Assembly (NCBI GenBank): GCA_034336665.1
Contig: CM067569.1
Location: 22,079,820-22,143,819 of the forward strand
Direction: 5' to 3'
Source: Luscinia megarhynchos
Taxonomy: Eukaryota; Chordata; Aves; Passeriformes; Turdidae
DNA length: 64,000 nt
Of the stretch, positions 37,890-52,800 are shown piece by piece (position 1 is the stretch's first letter; the number at the start of each line of letters is the position of its first letter). The notes beneath the pieces were generated by a model. The model saw only the letters and a program-made list of their open reading frames with translations, did not search any database and had not been told where the DNA came from. The position numbers and the translations under genes are program-made.

Positions 37890-38235
37890 ACAGCTACAGG
37901 TATTAGCTCACTAGTAAATAATGACTTCTCTTTATTAAGACAGACAGATAACTTATTGCACATCATGAGCGATCAGAAATCTTTTTAGAGTCATATTTTT
38001 AATGCAAGCATTCCCTTTGATGTTTTTTCTTTTTGTTTGCTTTGTGTATCCAATGAGATATAGAGCCAACTCTTGTAGGTTAACTCATTCATCAGCTGTG
38101 ATTTGACACTGACAGCTCAGTTCTCTTTTTTCCTTTCCCGGTAGAACTCTTGACCAACATAAAGGCAAGCCCACCTGCACCTGTGATGAATATTAGTTGC
38201 ATGCAAAGATGAATTAAGTTAATTAAGTTAAGTCA
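37890..38235. promoter_or_regulatory. Candidate conserved non-coding element
   Basis: The block contains a GAGCGATC word near 37967, a TGATTTGACA-like PBX/MEIS-type word near 38099, a TTGCATGCAAAG octamer-like palindrome near 38198-38209, and near-tandem AATTAAGTT units at 38212-38229. A pyrimidine tract with a CGGTAG acceptor-like end occurs near 38125-38144, but no matching donor is evident. The regulatory call is tentative. Confidence 0.25.
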
Positions 38236-40014
38236 TTGCTCCTTGTGTTGCAAGGGGTGCTGGTTGTTCCTGAATGGTTCTCAGCAAAGAAACAGTTGAG
38301 TGCCATGGTGCTTGGTGAGGTCTCAGCACAGTGATTTGCCTCCTCCTGTTTCAAAGCATGCAGACCAGCACTGTCCATGCTGGGTTTGCATTCAGGTGGA
38401 GACTCTGGGACCTAGCCCTGAGCTATTCCACAGCAGAAGGTTGTTCCTGGAGATGTGACTGGCAAAAAGCCTTCCAAAAACCAGCAGGAGCAACCACCAT
38501 GTACATCAATAAGAGAAACATTGGCCTTTCCTGAAAACATTGTTGCTGCTCTTCAGCTCTTTAATTTCAATATTAAAAACAAAGAAAATGTGTTACCATC
38601 TATGTTAGGATAAATACCTAGTTCAGTGCACTAGAAATTGAATGGATAATGATCCATTATACCAACTGGTTGTACAGTCCAGTAAATTACATGATCAATA
38701 ATGCACATACTGCTTTTCTATAATATCTTTTAACAGCTTCTAATAATTTATTAATGCTTTATCTAATATATCCAGTATTTTATCTTTTTTATGCTAATAA
38801 AACAAATTATACTGATGATTTTGCATCTTGCCTTGTAGACTTGGGTTTCAGGATTTCCCATAATTGGAAGTGTTGCTTTACACTAATTGAAATATGATTC
38901 TTAAAGCTTTCAGGGGGGTTTTGGTTTTTGTCTCTTTGTGAAATGGACATTATCAAAATATGTCTCTGGCTAATCATCTATACCACTGCTGATACTTAAA
39001 CTGTGTTTGCATATTTCTAATCTCTACCCTAGCCCTTGTGTTCTCCCCCTCTAAAAGAATGCAACCCCCTGCCATGCACACTGGTTTTGAATGCAGGTAG
39101 ATCTGATCTGGGATTCAGGGTAAAGCATGTGCTTTACAAGACTGCTCAGACAGGGCTGATGAAGGTGATAGGGAAAACAATATGATCAAAGAGTTCTGCA
39201 GACAGGCTCTTGTGTTGTATGTTATGGCCTGCTATGGCAACCTGCTGCTCTGCATTAAGATTTTTATAATGATAATCAATTGTAGATTGTTGAGGTTAAA
39301 TATTAGCTTGAAAACTATTAAAATTTGCAATGTATTGTTTATCTAGCTGATGAAGTTGAAAAACAGTTAAGTTAGGAGAGCCTGCAAAGCTTGCTTTTTT
39401 ATTTTCTGCAGTTTCATCAGCTGGCCTGATAAAAGATACAAAATACACTTTACATTTATTCCTATGTAATTTCCTTTGACAAACCAGTGTCCTCTGGTGG
39501 CAAATTTACCTACTGAAAGTGTATGGGAGAACTGTAGGAATTAATATACAGGCCTAGAATGTATGTGTAAGTTACTGTAGGCTCTCTTCAAAGTTCTGGG
39601 AAGGAAGTGAGCAGTGCAACTTAAGTACTCACTGGGTTGATGGCATTTTTTAGCTTCTCCTTATAGATGCTGCTGCTTCTCTTCATGGATTTTGGTGCTC
39701 TGATTACCAGTACTTGTGTACCAATGGAAAACGTGAGGCTCTACCCCTTTGCAGTTAGTTATGGTTGCATCAGGAGGGGTCTCGGTGCCTTCTCTGTGAG
39801 TGGAAAACAAAACTATTGTGTAAGAAATCCATTTAAAGCAGTATCTTGCTTAGGTGCATAACTGCCATCTTTGGTAGCTGCTTAGTGTAATAATAAATTT
39901 TTAAAAATTTTTGTTCTCTTGGATTCTGAGCCTCTTTTCTGGCAATTTTGTGCCTTAGGAAGTGCCTCTCAAATCAGGAGAGGTAGAGATTTTGCATCTT
40001 TTTACAGCCTTGGA
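38236..40014. other. Non-coding sequence, no feature seen
   Basis: Unique AT-rich sequence with a small inverted repeat at 38641-38658 (6-base arms AATGGA/TCCATT). No repeats of known family and no coding signal. Confidence 0.45.
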
Positions 40015-40031
40015 ATTCTATCATTCTATGA
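40015..40031 (+). repeat. Possible CR1 3'-terminal octamer repeat
   Basis: ATTCTATC at 40015-40022 is followed by ATTCTATG at 40023-40030, resembling the (ATTCTATG)n tail of CR1 elements in sense orientation. The 80 bp upstream is not clearly CR1-like, so this is either a very degraded copy or coincidence. Confidence 0.35.
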
Positions 40032-43000
40032 AATGACATTCCTCTGAGGATGAAATTTTAAGAATGCTGCCCCATTCTTACAGAAGGGGACACATCTGGC
40101 AATCCAGAGCCATCAGTCCTGCTGTCTGCCTGTGTCCACTCCAGCCCCCTTGTGATCATGCAGCTACAACACCTGGAAATCTCCCAGCACCATGGTTCAT
40201 AACTACTCACTTGCATCTTTTCCTAAGTCCTGCTCTTGCAACACCAGTGTTATGGTAGAGGATTTATCCAGATTGTGTCCCATATATTATATAGGAAATG
40301 AGCAGAATAGATTAAAGTAAAGAAGTTGTGGTTGATGGATATAAAAATGTCTGTTGCTGTGAGGATTGAAAAGCTGGTTCTGCACTGAATTATTAAAGAT
40401 TTTAAGTTGGGTCCCATAGTTACATACTTGATTGCAGATGGTCACTTCTGCAGTTTCTAATGTTTAGTTTTATGCCTCTGTATTACTGCCTCTCTAACAG
40501 TTATTGGTCTTTTAATTAATGTTGATTTGAAGAAATATTTGACATAAAATTGGTGTGCCACTGTATATTGTTAACTTTAGCTGGTGTTGGGGCTGAAATG
40601 TTAGCATGGCGTTTTTGAGTATGACTTCTTTTGAATTTCTGATATATTTATATTTTATTTTTAAATGAACTTAAGCTTCTTAAATTAATTCCAAAGCCAA
40701 ATGCCATCAAGTCTCATCACCAGTCACTTAGATTCCTAATTAACTTATACTCCACAGAGCCATTTCTTTGCTTATATTTCTTTCAAGTTTCTCTAATGTG
40801 CTGTGAGTTACACTGGAAGGAACAATAAGATTTAAAGGAAGAATTAATTTAGAAAGTTGGGAATAGAACAGATAAGGGAAAATGAGAAAAAGCAGCTTAG
40901 TATTTTGTCTTGTAAATGGCCTTGCTCTGGTAGACCCAGGAACCCATTTATTCAAAGAAAGGAGGAGTGTTAATGAAATAGATCATGAGCATAGCTATTA
41001 CGGTAATGAATTTTAACACTCACTTTGTTATATGATATTTTATTTATGAGCTTCCTGATTATTCAGATAAAGACAAGAAGTTTATAGCACTAGATTATGT
41101 CTTGTTTTCATAAACATATTCAGTAGTTTAATAAACATAATTTATTTTTTCTCCTTAAAAATCAGCAAAATTTATGAGAGATTATCTTAGGGTTAATGAA
41201 GTCTAACATTAAGGAAATATTACCCTATAATATTGGAGCCTTCAGTGCTAGAGTTGTAATTGCTTAATGCTTTTTTCTACAGGCTATTTTTATATAGTAC
41301 ATGCTTTGTGCCATTAATCCTATTTTAACATGTTACTCTTAAGCCAATTCATTGGGAAATATATATCAATGTTTATATTTTTCACTCACTGCCTTCATTA
41401 GAAGATATAATACAATTTTGATCGAAGAGTTTTATAAGAAGTGCAGCATGTATCTTTTCAAGTGCATTATTAGATTGGGAGGTTACTATCCTGTCTTTAA
41501 AAACACTGGAATTTCTAGGAGCTCCTGTAGTTAAATTTCTTTGAGATCCTGTCAGTAGCCACTTACAAATTTACACTTATAATGTAATCTACAGTAGAAG
41601 AAAATTCTTAAGCACAAATGAAGTCTGAGATGTTAGTGTATGAATCTTGCTAATTAGCAGCACAGTATTTATCTTAATGACATCTTCAAAATGTAAGATT
41701 GAAGGCATATGCAGAAAAGAGAGCACCCCACAGATTCATTTCTTAAAAGAACCCCCAACAGGAAAAAGTGCAATATATTTTTATATTTCATGTAATTAAA
41801 ACACTTATTGTGAACAGCTCAACCATTGGAAAGAGTTAATATTTTAAGAGTTAATATTATTGATTTCTCTATGTAAAAATATCTTTTAATTTGTAAGAAC
41901 AAAACAGCATATGCAACATACTGACTAATCCTACTGTATGGATTAGCATGGCAGAATTGTTTGTGGAGTTGTATCAGTAATGCATTGCATGAATTGCAGT
42001 TATTACATATGACTCAGAGCAATAATTTAGGGTGATCTGAGCAGATAGTTCATCCTCTGGTTTTTAAATAGATACATTTTTCAGGCTCTGAATATGATCA
42101 AAAGTATATTTTACAATTTGAATCAGTTATGAAGGCAAATATTAAGTTAGTATATTTCACTAAATTATGTCAGTGTCCACTGAATGACAATTTAATTTGC
42201 TCTGACTGGTAACCTTGTTCTTTCATGCCTTGTGTGGCATGTTAGGGAGAAGGTACACAAAGGAATAGTGGAAAGTTGGGAAGCAACTGGCAGGTAGGTT
42301 TGCATTTTTTCAGGTTAATTCACTTGATGAAAAGCTGCTGTATGTGATGTGTCATATATCAAAGGCAGGGCATCAGTAATCTTTGCTCAAGGGCACGGGT
42401 AACAGACAGAAAGACATGTGAATGAGATGGAAAAAAGCAACTCATCCTTTTCTGCTAACACCACGAAGGAGATAAAGGAAGATTTATGAGTCATCTTGGA
42501 CCACATACCAGCCAGAAGCATACAGTATTTTTCACATGCTCCAAAAATTGGTGGTAGAAGGTAATCAGACTGTCACGATGTCCATCAGGTGCTTTAAGAA
42601 GAAATTGGGTCCTTTGGGCTTTTGATTGCATAGTCAGCTTTTTCTTTATGCTGTAGTAGTTGTACTTTTTCTTTTTCTGAGACAAGTAATTTTTAAGTAA
42701 AAGAATGCTACCTGTGTGTTTAAATGTTTTTAGTTGTTAGCATTACTAATGTCAGCCAAAATAGTAACAAGCCAATGATCTGATAAGGGCTGATGCTTTG
42801 CTTTAGCTTCAGACTTTGAGGTAACCTATTTCACAGAATCATACATTATGGGGATTTCCCAGTGTACAAAAATGTATCCCAAAGTAGTTATAGCTAATAG
42901 GAGGAAAATATTTATTATACTGAGAAAGTTGGAAAGTCATTTAATGCTTTCATGTTAGGCTGACTATTGATGTGTGGCATTTTTTTAAATAATAAATATA

Positions 43001-43499
43001 TTCTAAAAAATAAATTGATGGAAAACTTTATTATATTTTTTTATTATTTCACAACAAAGGATTCCAGTGTGATATTTAGTACTTGGCCATCAGAACCATT
43101 TGTTATAAGGACTTGATAGTGAAAAATATAATCTTGTAAAAATTGATTGCAAACTTTTTCCTGAGCACTGATTCTGTACATTCACAGGTCTGTGCCAATC
43201 AGCTGGATTATTTTTGCAGAGGAGCAAAGGGGGAGTGGGATTGAACTGACAAGCCAACACTTTGCATATGCAGATTTTAAAATGCAGATGTTTGTTTGCA
43301 TTTAACTTTCAATTAAGCAGTATTTTTGGAATATTTCACTTTTTTCTAATGACTTTTCTATGCTCCTGTGTTGTTTTTATTTCCCATTTCTGATGAACTG
43401 TCATTTCTGAGTAACTATTAGTATTCTTGTCATTATTCACGTAGCTCACATTTCAATTTGAAGTAACTTATATAGTTTCTGCTATTAATCCACTTCCCA
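40032..43499. other. AT-rich non-coding sequence, no genes
   Basis: Unique sequence. The first 230 bp (to about 40260) are GC-richer and open a 64-codon frame with no recognisable content. The remainder is strongly AT-rich with no repeat family identified; a CR1-tail-like word at 42835 was considered and not accepted. Confidence 0.45.
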
Positions 43500-43805
43500 C
43501 GGTTCGGTGGGTGCTGTGGGCCCCTGTAGAGGCTGTTTGCTCTGGTGGAGCTCACCCCTGCCTCTCCCACAGCCTGGGGTGCTCCTTGGGGTGCCCACAG
43601 CCTGTCCTGCCTCCTGCCTGCCCCAGTGGGTGGGAGCTGGGCTGAGTTTGAAGCCTTACAATGGACAGCCAGCCTTTTGCAGCGCTTTCTCAGGTCTAGC
43701 AGCTGACCTCTGGGACCACTGCCAGCCCTTCCTGCTCTCCTGCAGCTTGAACACAGCCTTCTCAGACCTGCAGCTGTTCGTGATGCTCTGGGTCAATAGT
43801 TAACT
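43500..43805. other. GC-rich unique patch of unknown nature
   Basis: About 300 bp with markedly higher G+C than either flank and almost no CpG apart from the first bases. A + strand frame of 98 codons (43507-43803) spans it, rich in Leu, Pro, Cys and Gly, with no domain I recognise. The lack of CpG despite high G+C suggests a decayed, formerly methylated sequence such as an old repeat or pseudogene, but I cannot name a parent. Confidence 0.4.
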
Positions 43806-46800
43806 CCTCAGAGGTAGGTGTTAATAGGAACAAGGGGACAGACTTTGCACAGTACTGTAAAACATGATTGCTCCCTAAGTACTGATGTTGGAGGTGCGTT
43901 TTCTAGACAAAATTATATAGTCCACACACATTTGTGTGCTTCAATCTCATAAATGCTAATTTAGGCTTAGAACAGTGACTTCTGGAAAATGGGAATTCTG
44001 TTAATGGTTTCTCTTCAGCCTCTCGAGTCAGTTTTTCGTCCTGGTCTGGTCCCACAGTCATGATAGACATGGTAGTCAATTCTGACAAAAAGCTCTTCTG
44101 TGTTTTGGCTTTTCTTTCTCCCTTTTTCAAAATGAAGAAAAACCCTTTAAGTTTGTCCTTCCTTAAATCATGTCACTTCATTTAGGTGGTGAACTGAGGG
44201 ACTATTTCCTCTTTATGGCATTGTGGGAAAGGAGGTGGGTCTAGTCTCCATCCAGCTCCATCCATCTTTCTTGTTTTCCCTTTTGCTTTTGTCACTGTAC
44301 AACTTGAGAGTAAGTGTAAACATGTATTTCCAGCTTCTTTTAAAGGAAACACTTCACTGTTTTTTTTCATCTTTCCTCTCTCCTTGTTGTGCCAGAAGTC
44401 AAAAACTGAATGTCTATTGCAACTTTATGATATTTTGGAGATTCTGTATAAGATACATGTAAAGCAAGGGGAAATAATTTAGAGCAAGTGTTTCTGAACA
44501 GCTCAGAGCAAGAACTGCATGTGAACAAACCTGCAGTGCACAAATACAGAGAGCCAAAGCACTTTCATAGTTAGCAATACTTGACTGACAGTCATGTATT
44601 TGAGATTCTCCTTGCTGCTCTCCAATTGAGTAAAATTTCCATGACCCTTCTCCAAAGCACTTCAGCTATGTCTGCCCTGAAATCTATGGAATGGGGACTT
44701 CTGGTTCTTAATAGTCAATAATATCTCCACAGACTCGAGCATAAATCCCCAGCTTCAGATTCTGAATTGGTCCGTGATACTTATTCACAGTTAAGAGGCT
44801 CTAATATCTTCCTTATGGTCTTTGAAAAATGCTTCATCAAACTATGTTAAAAACTTCATCAGGATATTCAGAATTGGTTTCTTTCTACAGACTCTGAGTT
44901 GCCTACTGCTACCAATTACTTTTTTTTTACTTTAGTTACAGGAAATCTCTTCTGAGACCAAAACTATAAGAATTTGCTGACCCTTCATGATGTACCTATT
45001 ATTTTAGTTCACTGTTTTCAGTTACTGGAAGTTTGATGTATCATGATGGCAAAGCAGCTGTTTTAAAAACCGTCTCATGCTAGATTTTCTGAGGCTTTCT
45101 TTTCTGGAGAAAAACTAAGTGCCAGGAAGAGTTCCACTCAGTTTGTGGACTTAGTCCTTGGGTAGGTATCTCACCTTCTTTCCTGTTCTATGGCCATTTG
45201 AGGATGTGGATGCACTTTGAAATATTGCCTGCTTTAATTCCTTATTTGCGGATCAAAGTTCAATAATATCACAAATTTATAACTTTTTTTTAAGCTGAGG
45301 CTTCTGAACAGAGCATGCAGATCTCAGCACAATTTTTATATGTGGAATAGCTGATTTCCTGGGAGCCCAGACAGGTGTATGTTTTTTTCTTAAAGGTGCA
45401 ATGAAAGAAATGAGAAAATAATTATTTAATCAATTTAACCTGAGTTTTGTTTAGTGAATGAAGGTTGATGAAATAATGTGTTGCAATACAGTAATTTTTG
45501 CTTACTCATCATAATTCACTAGTGGCTAAAACAAATTAAAGAATCCCTTTTATTTTGCTAAGGAAGGAGATTTTTCTTTGATTGGGCTCACCTTACTTAT
45601 GGGTTTATAGATGTGCAGTGCAGCATGGCAGTGGTTGTGTGCATGCTGGGGCAGCTTAATGGTGCTCAGATGATCCCTCTTGTGATGTTGAAGAGGTGCA
45701 GAAGGGCTGCAGTGTAGTTACCATTTTTATGTCAGAGAATTAGGAGGATAGGTGAATGTGGAGAAAAGAAACTAATTCTGGTCCTGAATTGATTCAGTGA
45801 TTAAGTCCATTTGTGAGTCTATGTATGAGGCATTTTCCAAATTGTCCAGAGCTCTAAAACTGAGGAATATGCACACTCTTGTGAAGGTTGCATATTTAAG
45901 CAGTCAGGAGATGTCTGTGAATTTGTGTCTGCATGCCAAATCACTTCTTGTTTGAGGAATGTTCCCTGATTTTCTGCATGGGCATGGAGCTCAGAGTTGC
46001 CCTAGGCTGGGCTCTAAAATTACCTGCTAGACCACCCTGTGTGGTACAGCAGTATCTTGTCAGATAGTACAATCTAAACAAGATTGGGCTTGATTAGCCC
46101 TGGGAAGGGAAACCCAGTGTTTTCTGAAGGAAGTTGCCCTAGTGATTAGGTGGGTGAGCTCTTCTCTTAGAAGTCTGTTTTGGTGGGCATTGGAGGACAG
46201 CTTTTTTTCATGTGCTGTCTTTTAAGCCATATTCTGAGTAATCACTTTTATAATATGTCACTCTTCAAAAAATGATCAAAAACCCATGGGTGTTTTGATT
46301 AAATACCCTGAGCAAATACATAAATCATACCTACTTAAGCACTTTCCATACAGTCAGTTTTAATTTCCTGAATCTCCCATTTCATCCCCCATGTGTGCTA
46401 CTCTACTATTGCATACACTCTACTAGCTGTAGTGTTGTTGAATCTTCTAGTAGTAGATGAAATTATTCCATTCTTTTTGAAAAAAGTAATATATTTTGAG
46501 ATACTGTAGGGTGGAAGAAGGAAATGTAATGAAGACACAGTTTTGCAATTGAGTAGGTTTGTCTTACTGATGTGAACTTTTAGAATATTGCCAGATTAGT
46601 GCTCTTTCACTAGTCAAGATGTACTGTTTACTGGCATTAGATTTTTCTTTTTTCTTAGAAATTGAACAGTTTTGAGGAAAAAAAGAAAATACTATTTTTG
46701 TTAAAATAGCCTGCAATTTGAAATATGTTTCGAAAGGTGGTGAGGGATTACTGTAGCATAAAGCATCTCATTAAAAAGATTTTCCACAAATATGCTCTAA

Positions 46801-49800
46801 GGTTTACTGTTGCTATTGGCAGTCAGATGTACCAGCAGCAACATACTAATGGAGCAAGCATTACTAGAACAACGTTAACTGTGTTTCTTACTGGAAGTAG
46901 ATTTGGTAGTTTCATAGGCAGCAAATTTGAAAACAAAAAGGAACTGGATATGGTTGATGCAATTGAATTTTTAAGTCACCCTTGTAAGTCCCAGAATTAT
47001 AAAGAAATGAGAAAATCCCTTAATTGCAACAAGTTCCCCAATGCATGAAAGGACTATCTGGCAGAGAAAATTGGCAGTGTGCTGGTGATCAGATGTAACA
47101 GCTGGAACACTTCTATTCAAAGTACTTTAGGAGTAATAAACCTAATAATTTATCCACAAACTGCTGTGATAGCTGTAGTTCTGCTTTGTTAGAAATCTCT
47201 TTTCTTTATACTTATATATGTTATATATATTTCTATTTTGGCCTAACATTCTTACAAGTATGAAAGAGTAATTTTTGATACACATTTGAAGCTTTTTGTG
47301 TCAAAATATTTTCTCCAAAGTTTAGGATAATTAGTGTATTTTTATGATGCTGAGAATTCCTTTATGAATTGCTGTTTGTTGCTAGTTCATTTCCATGTTA
47401 ATTTTCTGTCTTTTAATCTCTTACTGTGTTGTTTGGTATGGTGCATCTTGGAAAAGGTAAGTGTGATGACACCTCACTGATGAGGTAAATGCAATGACTG
47501 TAGATTTGGTTTTCTTCTCTTGATCTCTTTTTAGAGGTGACATCTACAAAGTATTGCCTACATTTTTCCATGTGTTTTCGGTATGTAAACCAAATCTTCT
47601 GGTAAAGAGCAGGAATGATCACTGAGTTATATAGAAATTGATTTCTTTTTCTGTGGATCTCTTATGAAAAAAAAAAAAAATCTAAGCTGCTCTTTTTTAC
47701 ACCTCTCGGGGAAATAGTTTTAAATGTAAGTGGTTGAAGTGCATTATAAGTCAGTATTGTTCAACATGGCAGTTCATTGATGGTGGTATTTAATTATGTC
47801 CATGCTGTCAACCTCTGCAGTCCTTATTGCTTTGTTGTAGATCAGATACAAAGTATGAAGTTTTCAAAGCTGTAGAGATGAAAGAGTAAACATATTCAAA
47901 CAGTTCATTCAAATATGCTTAAGGAAAAAAAAAAAAGATACTACTAGAGCATGTGAAGAAGCCTATGAAAACCTGAAAGCATTTTTTCTTTTGATTACAG
48001 TGGCAGCCTTAGAGTTCTATCAGAGATTAATCTTTATTTAAAATGGAAGAATGCCAGAGAAAGCGTATGATCAAGTAGTTGAATTAATAAAGTTCAAGCC
48101 TGTAAATCTGTGTTTATTTACCGTTATTAGATACATGAACAAAACCATAATTTTTTTATGAGTAGGTGCACATGAAATTGAACAAACTGCAGTACAAGGC
48201 TTGATTTTTTTTGTTTGTTTGTTTTTTGTTATGGACAATTGGCTCCAAACTGATTTAGCTTGTTCCTATATTCATTCCAGGACATACCCTTTTGGCTCCT
48301 TTTGGACAAAAGGTGCTGGACTACAGAGACTTTTCCTCTGACCCAGTAAAGCTATTCTTACACCATAGTTTTTTTCTTGTATCAGATAGGAAGCCAGAGT
48401 GAATCAGATTTTCACCTAAACCTCCACAAGTTGTTAATGCTAAATTTTTTCCTTTATAGGTTTGTTTATGTTGTTAGGTTGTTCCTAATAGTTAGAACAA
48501 ACTATTTAAAAATCACAAAACAGCTAACAGTCTCTTTAGAAATTAATAAGTGTGCTGGCTTTGTTCTTTACCACAATCTCAGAATCTCTTCCACAACCAT
48601 GAAATTTGCTGACTTAGTAAACAACTAAAAATGAAATATTAGATGACAGTTACAGTCTTGAAGGTGTTACAGATATGCTGTAAATATATACCCACCTCCA
48701 CATTAGACAGCCATCAGGGAGGAGTGCACTTCTGTCCTTCCTCCTGTTGTTTCTTTCCTTCCTTTTGCATGGAGAGTCAAATGAGTTTCTTTTTACCCCT
48801 GTAATGCTGTTGGCACTCTGGATTTGCAAAGCTTCCTCTTTTTTCTCCTGGTAGCAGTAGCCTCTGTTTCTGTACCACTGATATTGTGCTATGGGTTTCA
48901 GAATTGGGAAGAAGCTGGGAACCAAATTATTTGGACAGTAGGAAAAGCTAAGTTTGCTATCCAAAGCCATGCTTTTCTTCAGGAGTAATGTTGGCTCTGT
49001 ATCTCTCTGCAGCCTTACTAACTGGATGGTGTGTTTCTGTGAAGTTATGTGGCAGAGCTACCCCATTTGACAATCCCAAAGAGAATTTATTGCTGTGGAG
49101 AACCTTTTTTTGGATGGCTTAATATGGCTGCCTAATACAATGATAAACAGAAGTTCGGTGAATTCCAGAAGGAAAAATTGAGTTTTAGTATCAGGAAAAT
49201 ATTAAGATATATTATGCATCAGAATATTAATTCCCAGTGCCACACCTTAGGCAAAAAGAAACTGCGGAGGAATGCTGCTCTGGCAGAGAGAATTGTTCAT
49301 ATTATTTATTAGCTGAGTTTAATTGTAGCATCCCTGTATGCATTACTGCTTGTAGTAGAGAAGTTGGGGAACTCTCATCAAGTAGCATCAAAAAGAATTT
49401 TTTGTAAGTGATATGCATCTGTGTGCTGAGTCTGATTAAGATCTGCAAAACATGCAAGTGAAGACATAAATGTTTCATCATGTGATAGATTTATTTTTGA
49501 AAACATTTAGTGTTGAAAGCTGTGACCTGGCATACATATCTTATCTTGATTTCTAATTTTTATTTGGAAAAATAAGTTAATGACTATTTTTTAGGATACT
49601 TGTGGTTGTAAATTCTGTCCAAAACAGGATCTGAACATTCACTACTAACTGCCCATTATCAGGCAGCTGCTTTTGGCCAGCTTTCATCTCCTCTTTCCCT
49701 CTCTCACTCTTTTTTTATTTTTTATAAAGCAATAAAGTAGAAAGTGACAGAGGGATCAGCTTAAAGTAACAAACATATTGGCTTTGATTTTGTATGTGAT

Positions 49801-52800
49801 ACTGCAAATGCAACTTCCATTTCACATTACTGTCAACAGAAATCACATTAGTGCGGAAGCAGCAGCCCTTGCTTTGGGATTTCCCTGACTGGTGTTTGGG
49901 GATGTTGTGGAAGGGAGGACGCCCTTCTCAACCAAAGGGTCACTTTGCTGCTGAGTTCTCTTTATTTTTAGTAATAACATCCAATACAATTGAAAGTGGG
50001 GTCAAGGTGAGGCTAGGACACTTTCAAGAAGAGGGCTAGGGAGAAACAACAAACAGATGTTCTTTGATGATAACTGTTGAAGAGAGGGGATTTGGCTGAG
50101 AGATCTGTAGCTTTCACTTGTTGAGAGCCTTTAACTTGAGCCAGTGGTGCTGTTTTTCACCCCCCAGAGTAGTAGTGTACCTGCTGTTGCTATCAAGCCA
50201 CTTGCCAACAGTGGCATCTGTTCAGTGTAGACATCAAGAATTTGAATGTCAATATCTTTTCCTTGAAATGAATGGGAAAGTATTTGTCACTCAGCAGCAA
50301 TCATTCTTCAAATAAAAGGTTAGCCAGACAGAGCCCTTAATCAAAGAGTCGGTCTTTTCTGTCAGCAGTGCCTTTTAAATAGCAATGATGAAGGCTGGCT
50401 GTCAGTGAATGACTTGATGAGCTAGGTGATTGATCTGCATAAATCATTTTCTTTTAACATTGTCAGTGAAAAGTAAATTGGTGGGATTTTGGGGGGTATT
50501 AGCTATATTGACATTAATATATAATATTTTAGCTGTGTTCTTAGTCTCAGAGTTTCCATTAAAAAGTGAAAATTACATAGGATCTTAGCCTATATTATCC
50601 TGATGATGAAGTATTATTGTTATTGCAATTACTATGCAAATTAAATCCAAAAGTTGAACATGTAACAGATTTTATGAGCTGCAAGAGAAATACTGTTAGT
50701 AAAGGAATTAGGAGAAAGCTTTATCATTTAGCTAAATTTGCAGAAGCTTATGATGTGAAAGGCAAAAATCGGCAGTGTGGTTTAGAAGTATAAGCTTGAG
50801 ATCTTAATTATGTTATCTACTTCAAAAATAACAATAGATGCAATTTCCCAAATATTGGAAAATCTTATATTTTGAGGGCTTTATTGTCATAGTAAAGTGC
50901 ATTTTCTGTCTGCTTCTCTGGCTTAATTTCAGTGCTTTTGATGTAGCAATTGTTTTGGCTTCCTTTTGTTTTAAGCAGTGTCTGGGGCATACATTACTGA
51001 CTATTGTGGTGTTGCCCAGCATGTGCTGCTTCTATTAATAGTAGTAGAAGTCTACCTCTCATTTGAACTAAAGCTGTGGAGTGAAGGGGACTTAAAAAGA
51101 TGCAAATCATACCTATTTGTGTGCTTTAGAAATTTCTTCCTAAATACCAGTTTGGGTTAGTAAGAAATTGTTGCTTTTGAGACTAGGAAATACTGCTTAC
51201 TCTAGACACCATTCAAACCATCACTTAATTGCTGTTTTCTCCCTGTCTTCAGATGAGTTTTTATTTTTGGAGTTGATGTTCAAAAACCTGTGAAGTAACA
51301 CTCACATGCACACCTCCCCACCTCCACCCTGTCCCCAAAGGCCCAGAATGACCAGTTGGATGGCATTCCCTGCGTGTGAAAACTTATTCAAGATATACAT
51401 AGGCACTCAGCAAAAGACCTGGTCCAGAGAAATCTGCATTCATGGGGCTCATGGATTTTTCAGCTTTTTAATCTGTTTTTGTAAAAAGATTTATATTGTG
51501 TGAATTGCTTCTGCCACCCTCCAACACCATTATACAGGACCTGAGCCAGCAGGACTGAGAAATACAATAAACTCAAAAGAAGGTTCTCTCCTTCCCCTCC
51601 TCTACCCATTTGAAAACATGATTTTATTAAGTATCAAAGTGTTTGAAAATGTACTTTGTATGTCTTCATGCACTTCCTGGTGTATCAAATTGTGTAAAAG
51701 GACCTATTTAAATCCAACATTTATATTTTTTGGAGGTAATTCCCAGCTAGCATTCTTGGATAATTAATATATATCTCGCTAGGTAGGAGTAAAGTTTGGA
51801 TGTGTTGGAGTGGATAGGAGTGAGCAAATACAGGATTTTCCAGGGTGAACTTGGCTGAAGAGAATAAATTCTGTGATGTTGCTTCATTTATAGTTTTGTT
51901 GATGTGTGATTTTATTTTGCTTTCCTCCAGAACTGATATATTTAAGCTACAGTTCAGAGTGATTTTTACTGAAGTGTACTGAATAAATAGTTGCAAAATG
52001 ACTGTTGAAACTTATTTTTTCACGTTGTTCTTAATTTAATTTTTGGGTCTCTTAGCACACATGACAAAAGCTTGATCTTGTTGATCATATCCATGAGTCC
52101 TGTCCTCTTACTGTGTGTGGTGTTACAAGTCAGAAGCACCCACTTTGGTTTCAGATCTTGCTGTTGAATAAAATGCTGACCCAAATGACAGCAACAATCT
52201 TCTTCTTTTGTGGTTTAGCTTTGTTTACAAACCCTCAGTGGACAGACTTCTGATATACCAAACTTTATCTGAGCTTTCTTTTTCATCTCCAGCAAACGAT
52301 GCAATAGTTTTCTATTTACTAGATTGCCAAAGTCCTTAAGTTCCATAGCCTTTGTTTATACTCTATCAGTTGTTTTTCCCTGTAACTAATAGCTTGGCAG
52401 TATCCTGCTAAGTTTTGCTCAAGCTTTTAATCCTATCACCTCTCTCTTATCAGTTTTTTGTTGAACCTTTGATTATTTGCCTTTATCTAAAATCAATGAG
52501 CTTCATGACAAAAGATAAAATTTAGGGCTTCTTGTTATTAATCCCAGTTTTTCCACAGCTTCTCTTTTTCCAGTCTTGCTCCTGCAAGTCTTTCTCTGAC
52601 TTATTTGAGAAAGAAAGGCAATGGTAAATATAATTTCTTGATTCCGTTACTCTCTTCAGCCTTTTTGTTCGGTGTTGCTGTGGAATTTATGCAGTGTTCC
52701 CTACCTCTATAACTAGTTCACTGTTATTCTTTGTGGGTATATTGCCATCAGCATTAGATTTCATTAACCACTTAAAGCAGTGAAATTGCTGAATAACCTC

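Noticed and set aside
38125..38144. Pyrimidine tract plus CGGTAG acceptor-like site
   Set aside because: No convincing donor downstream and the putative exon has stops in all + frames nearby.
42835..42860. CACAGAATCATA word resembling an antisense CR1 tail
   Set aside because: Only about a dozen bases fit and the following sequence does not continue as CR1.
46725..47048. 107-codon + strand frame that could be an intronless gene or exon
   Set aside because: No recognisable family, no promoter or splice context, and frames of similar length occur on both strands throughout.
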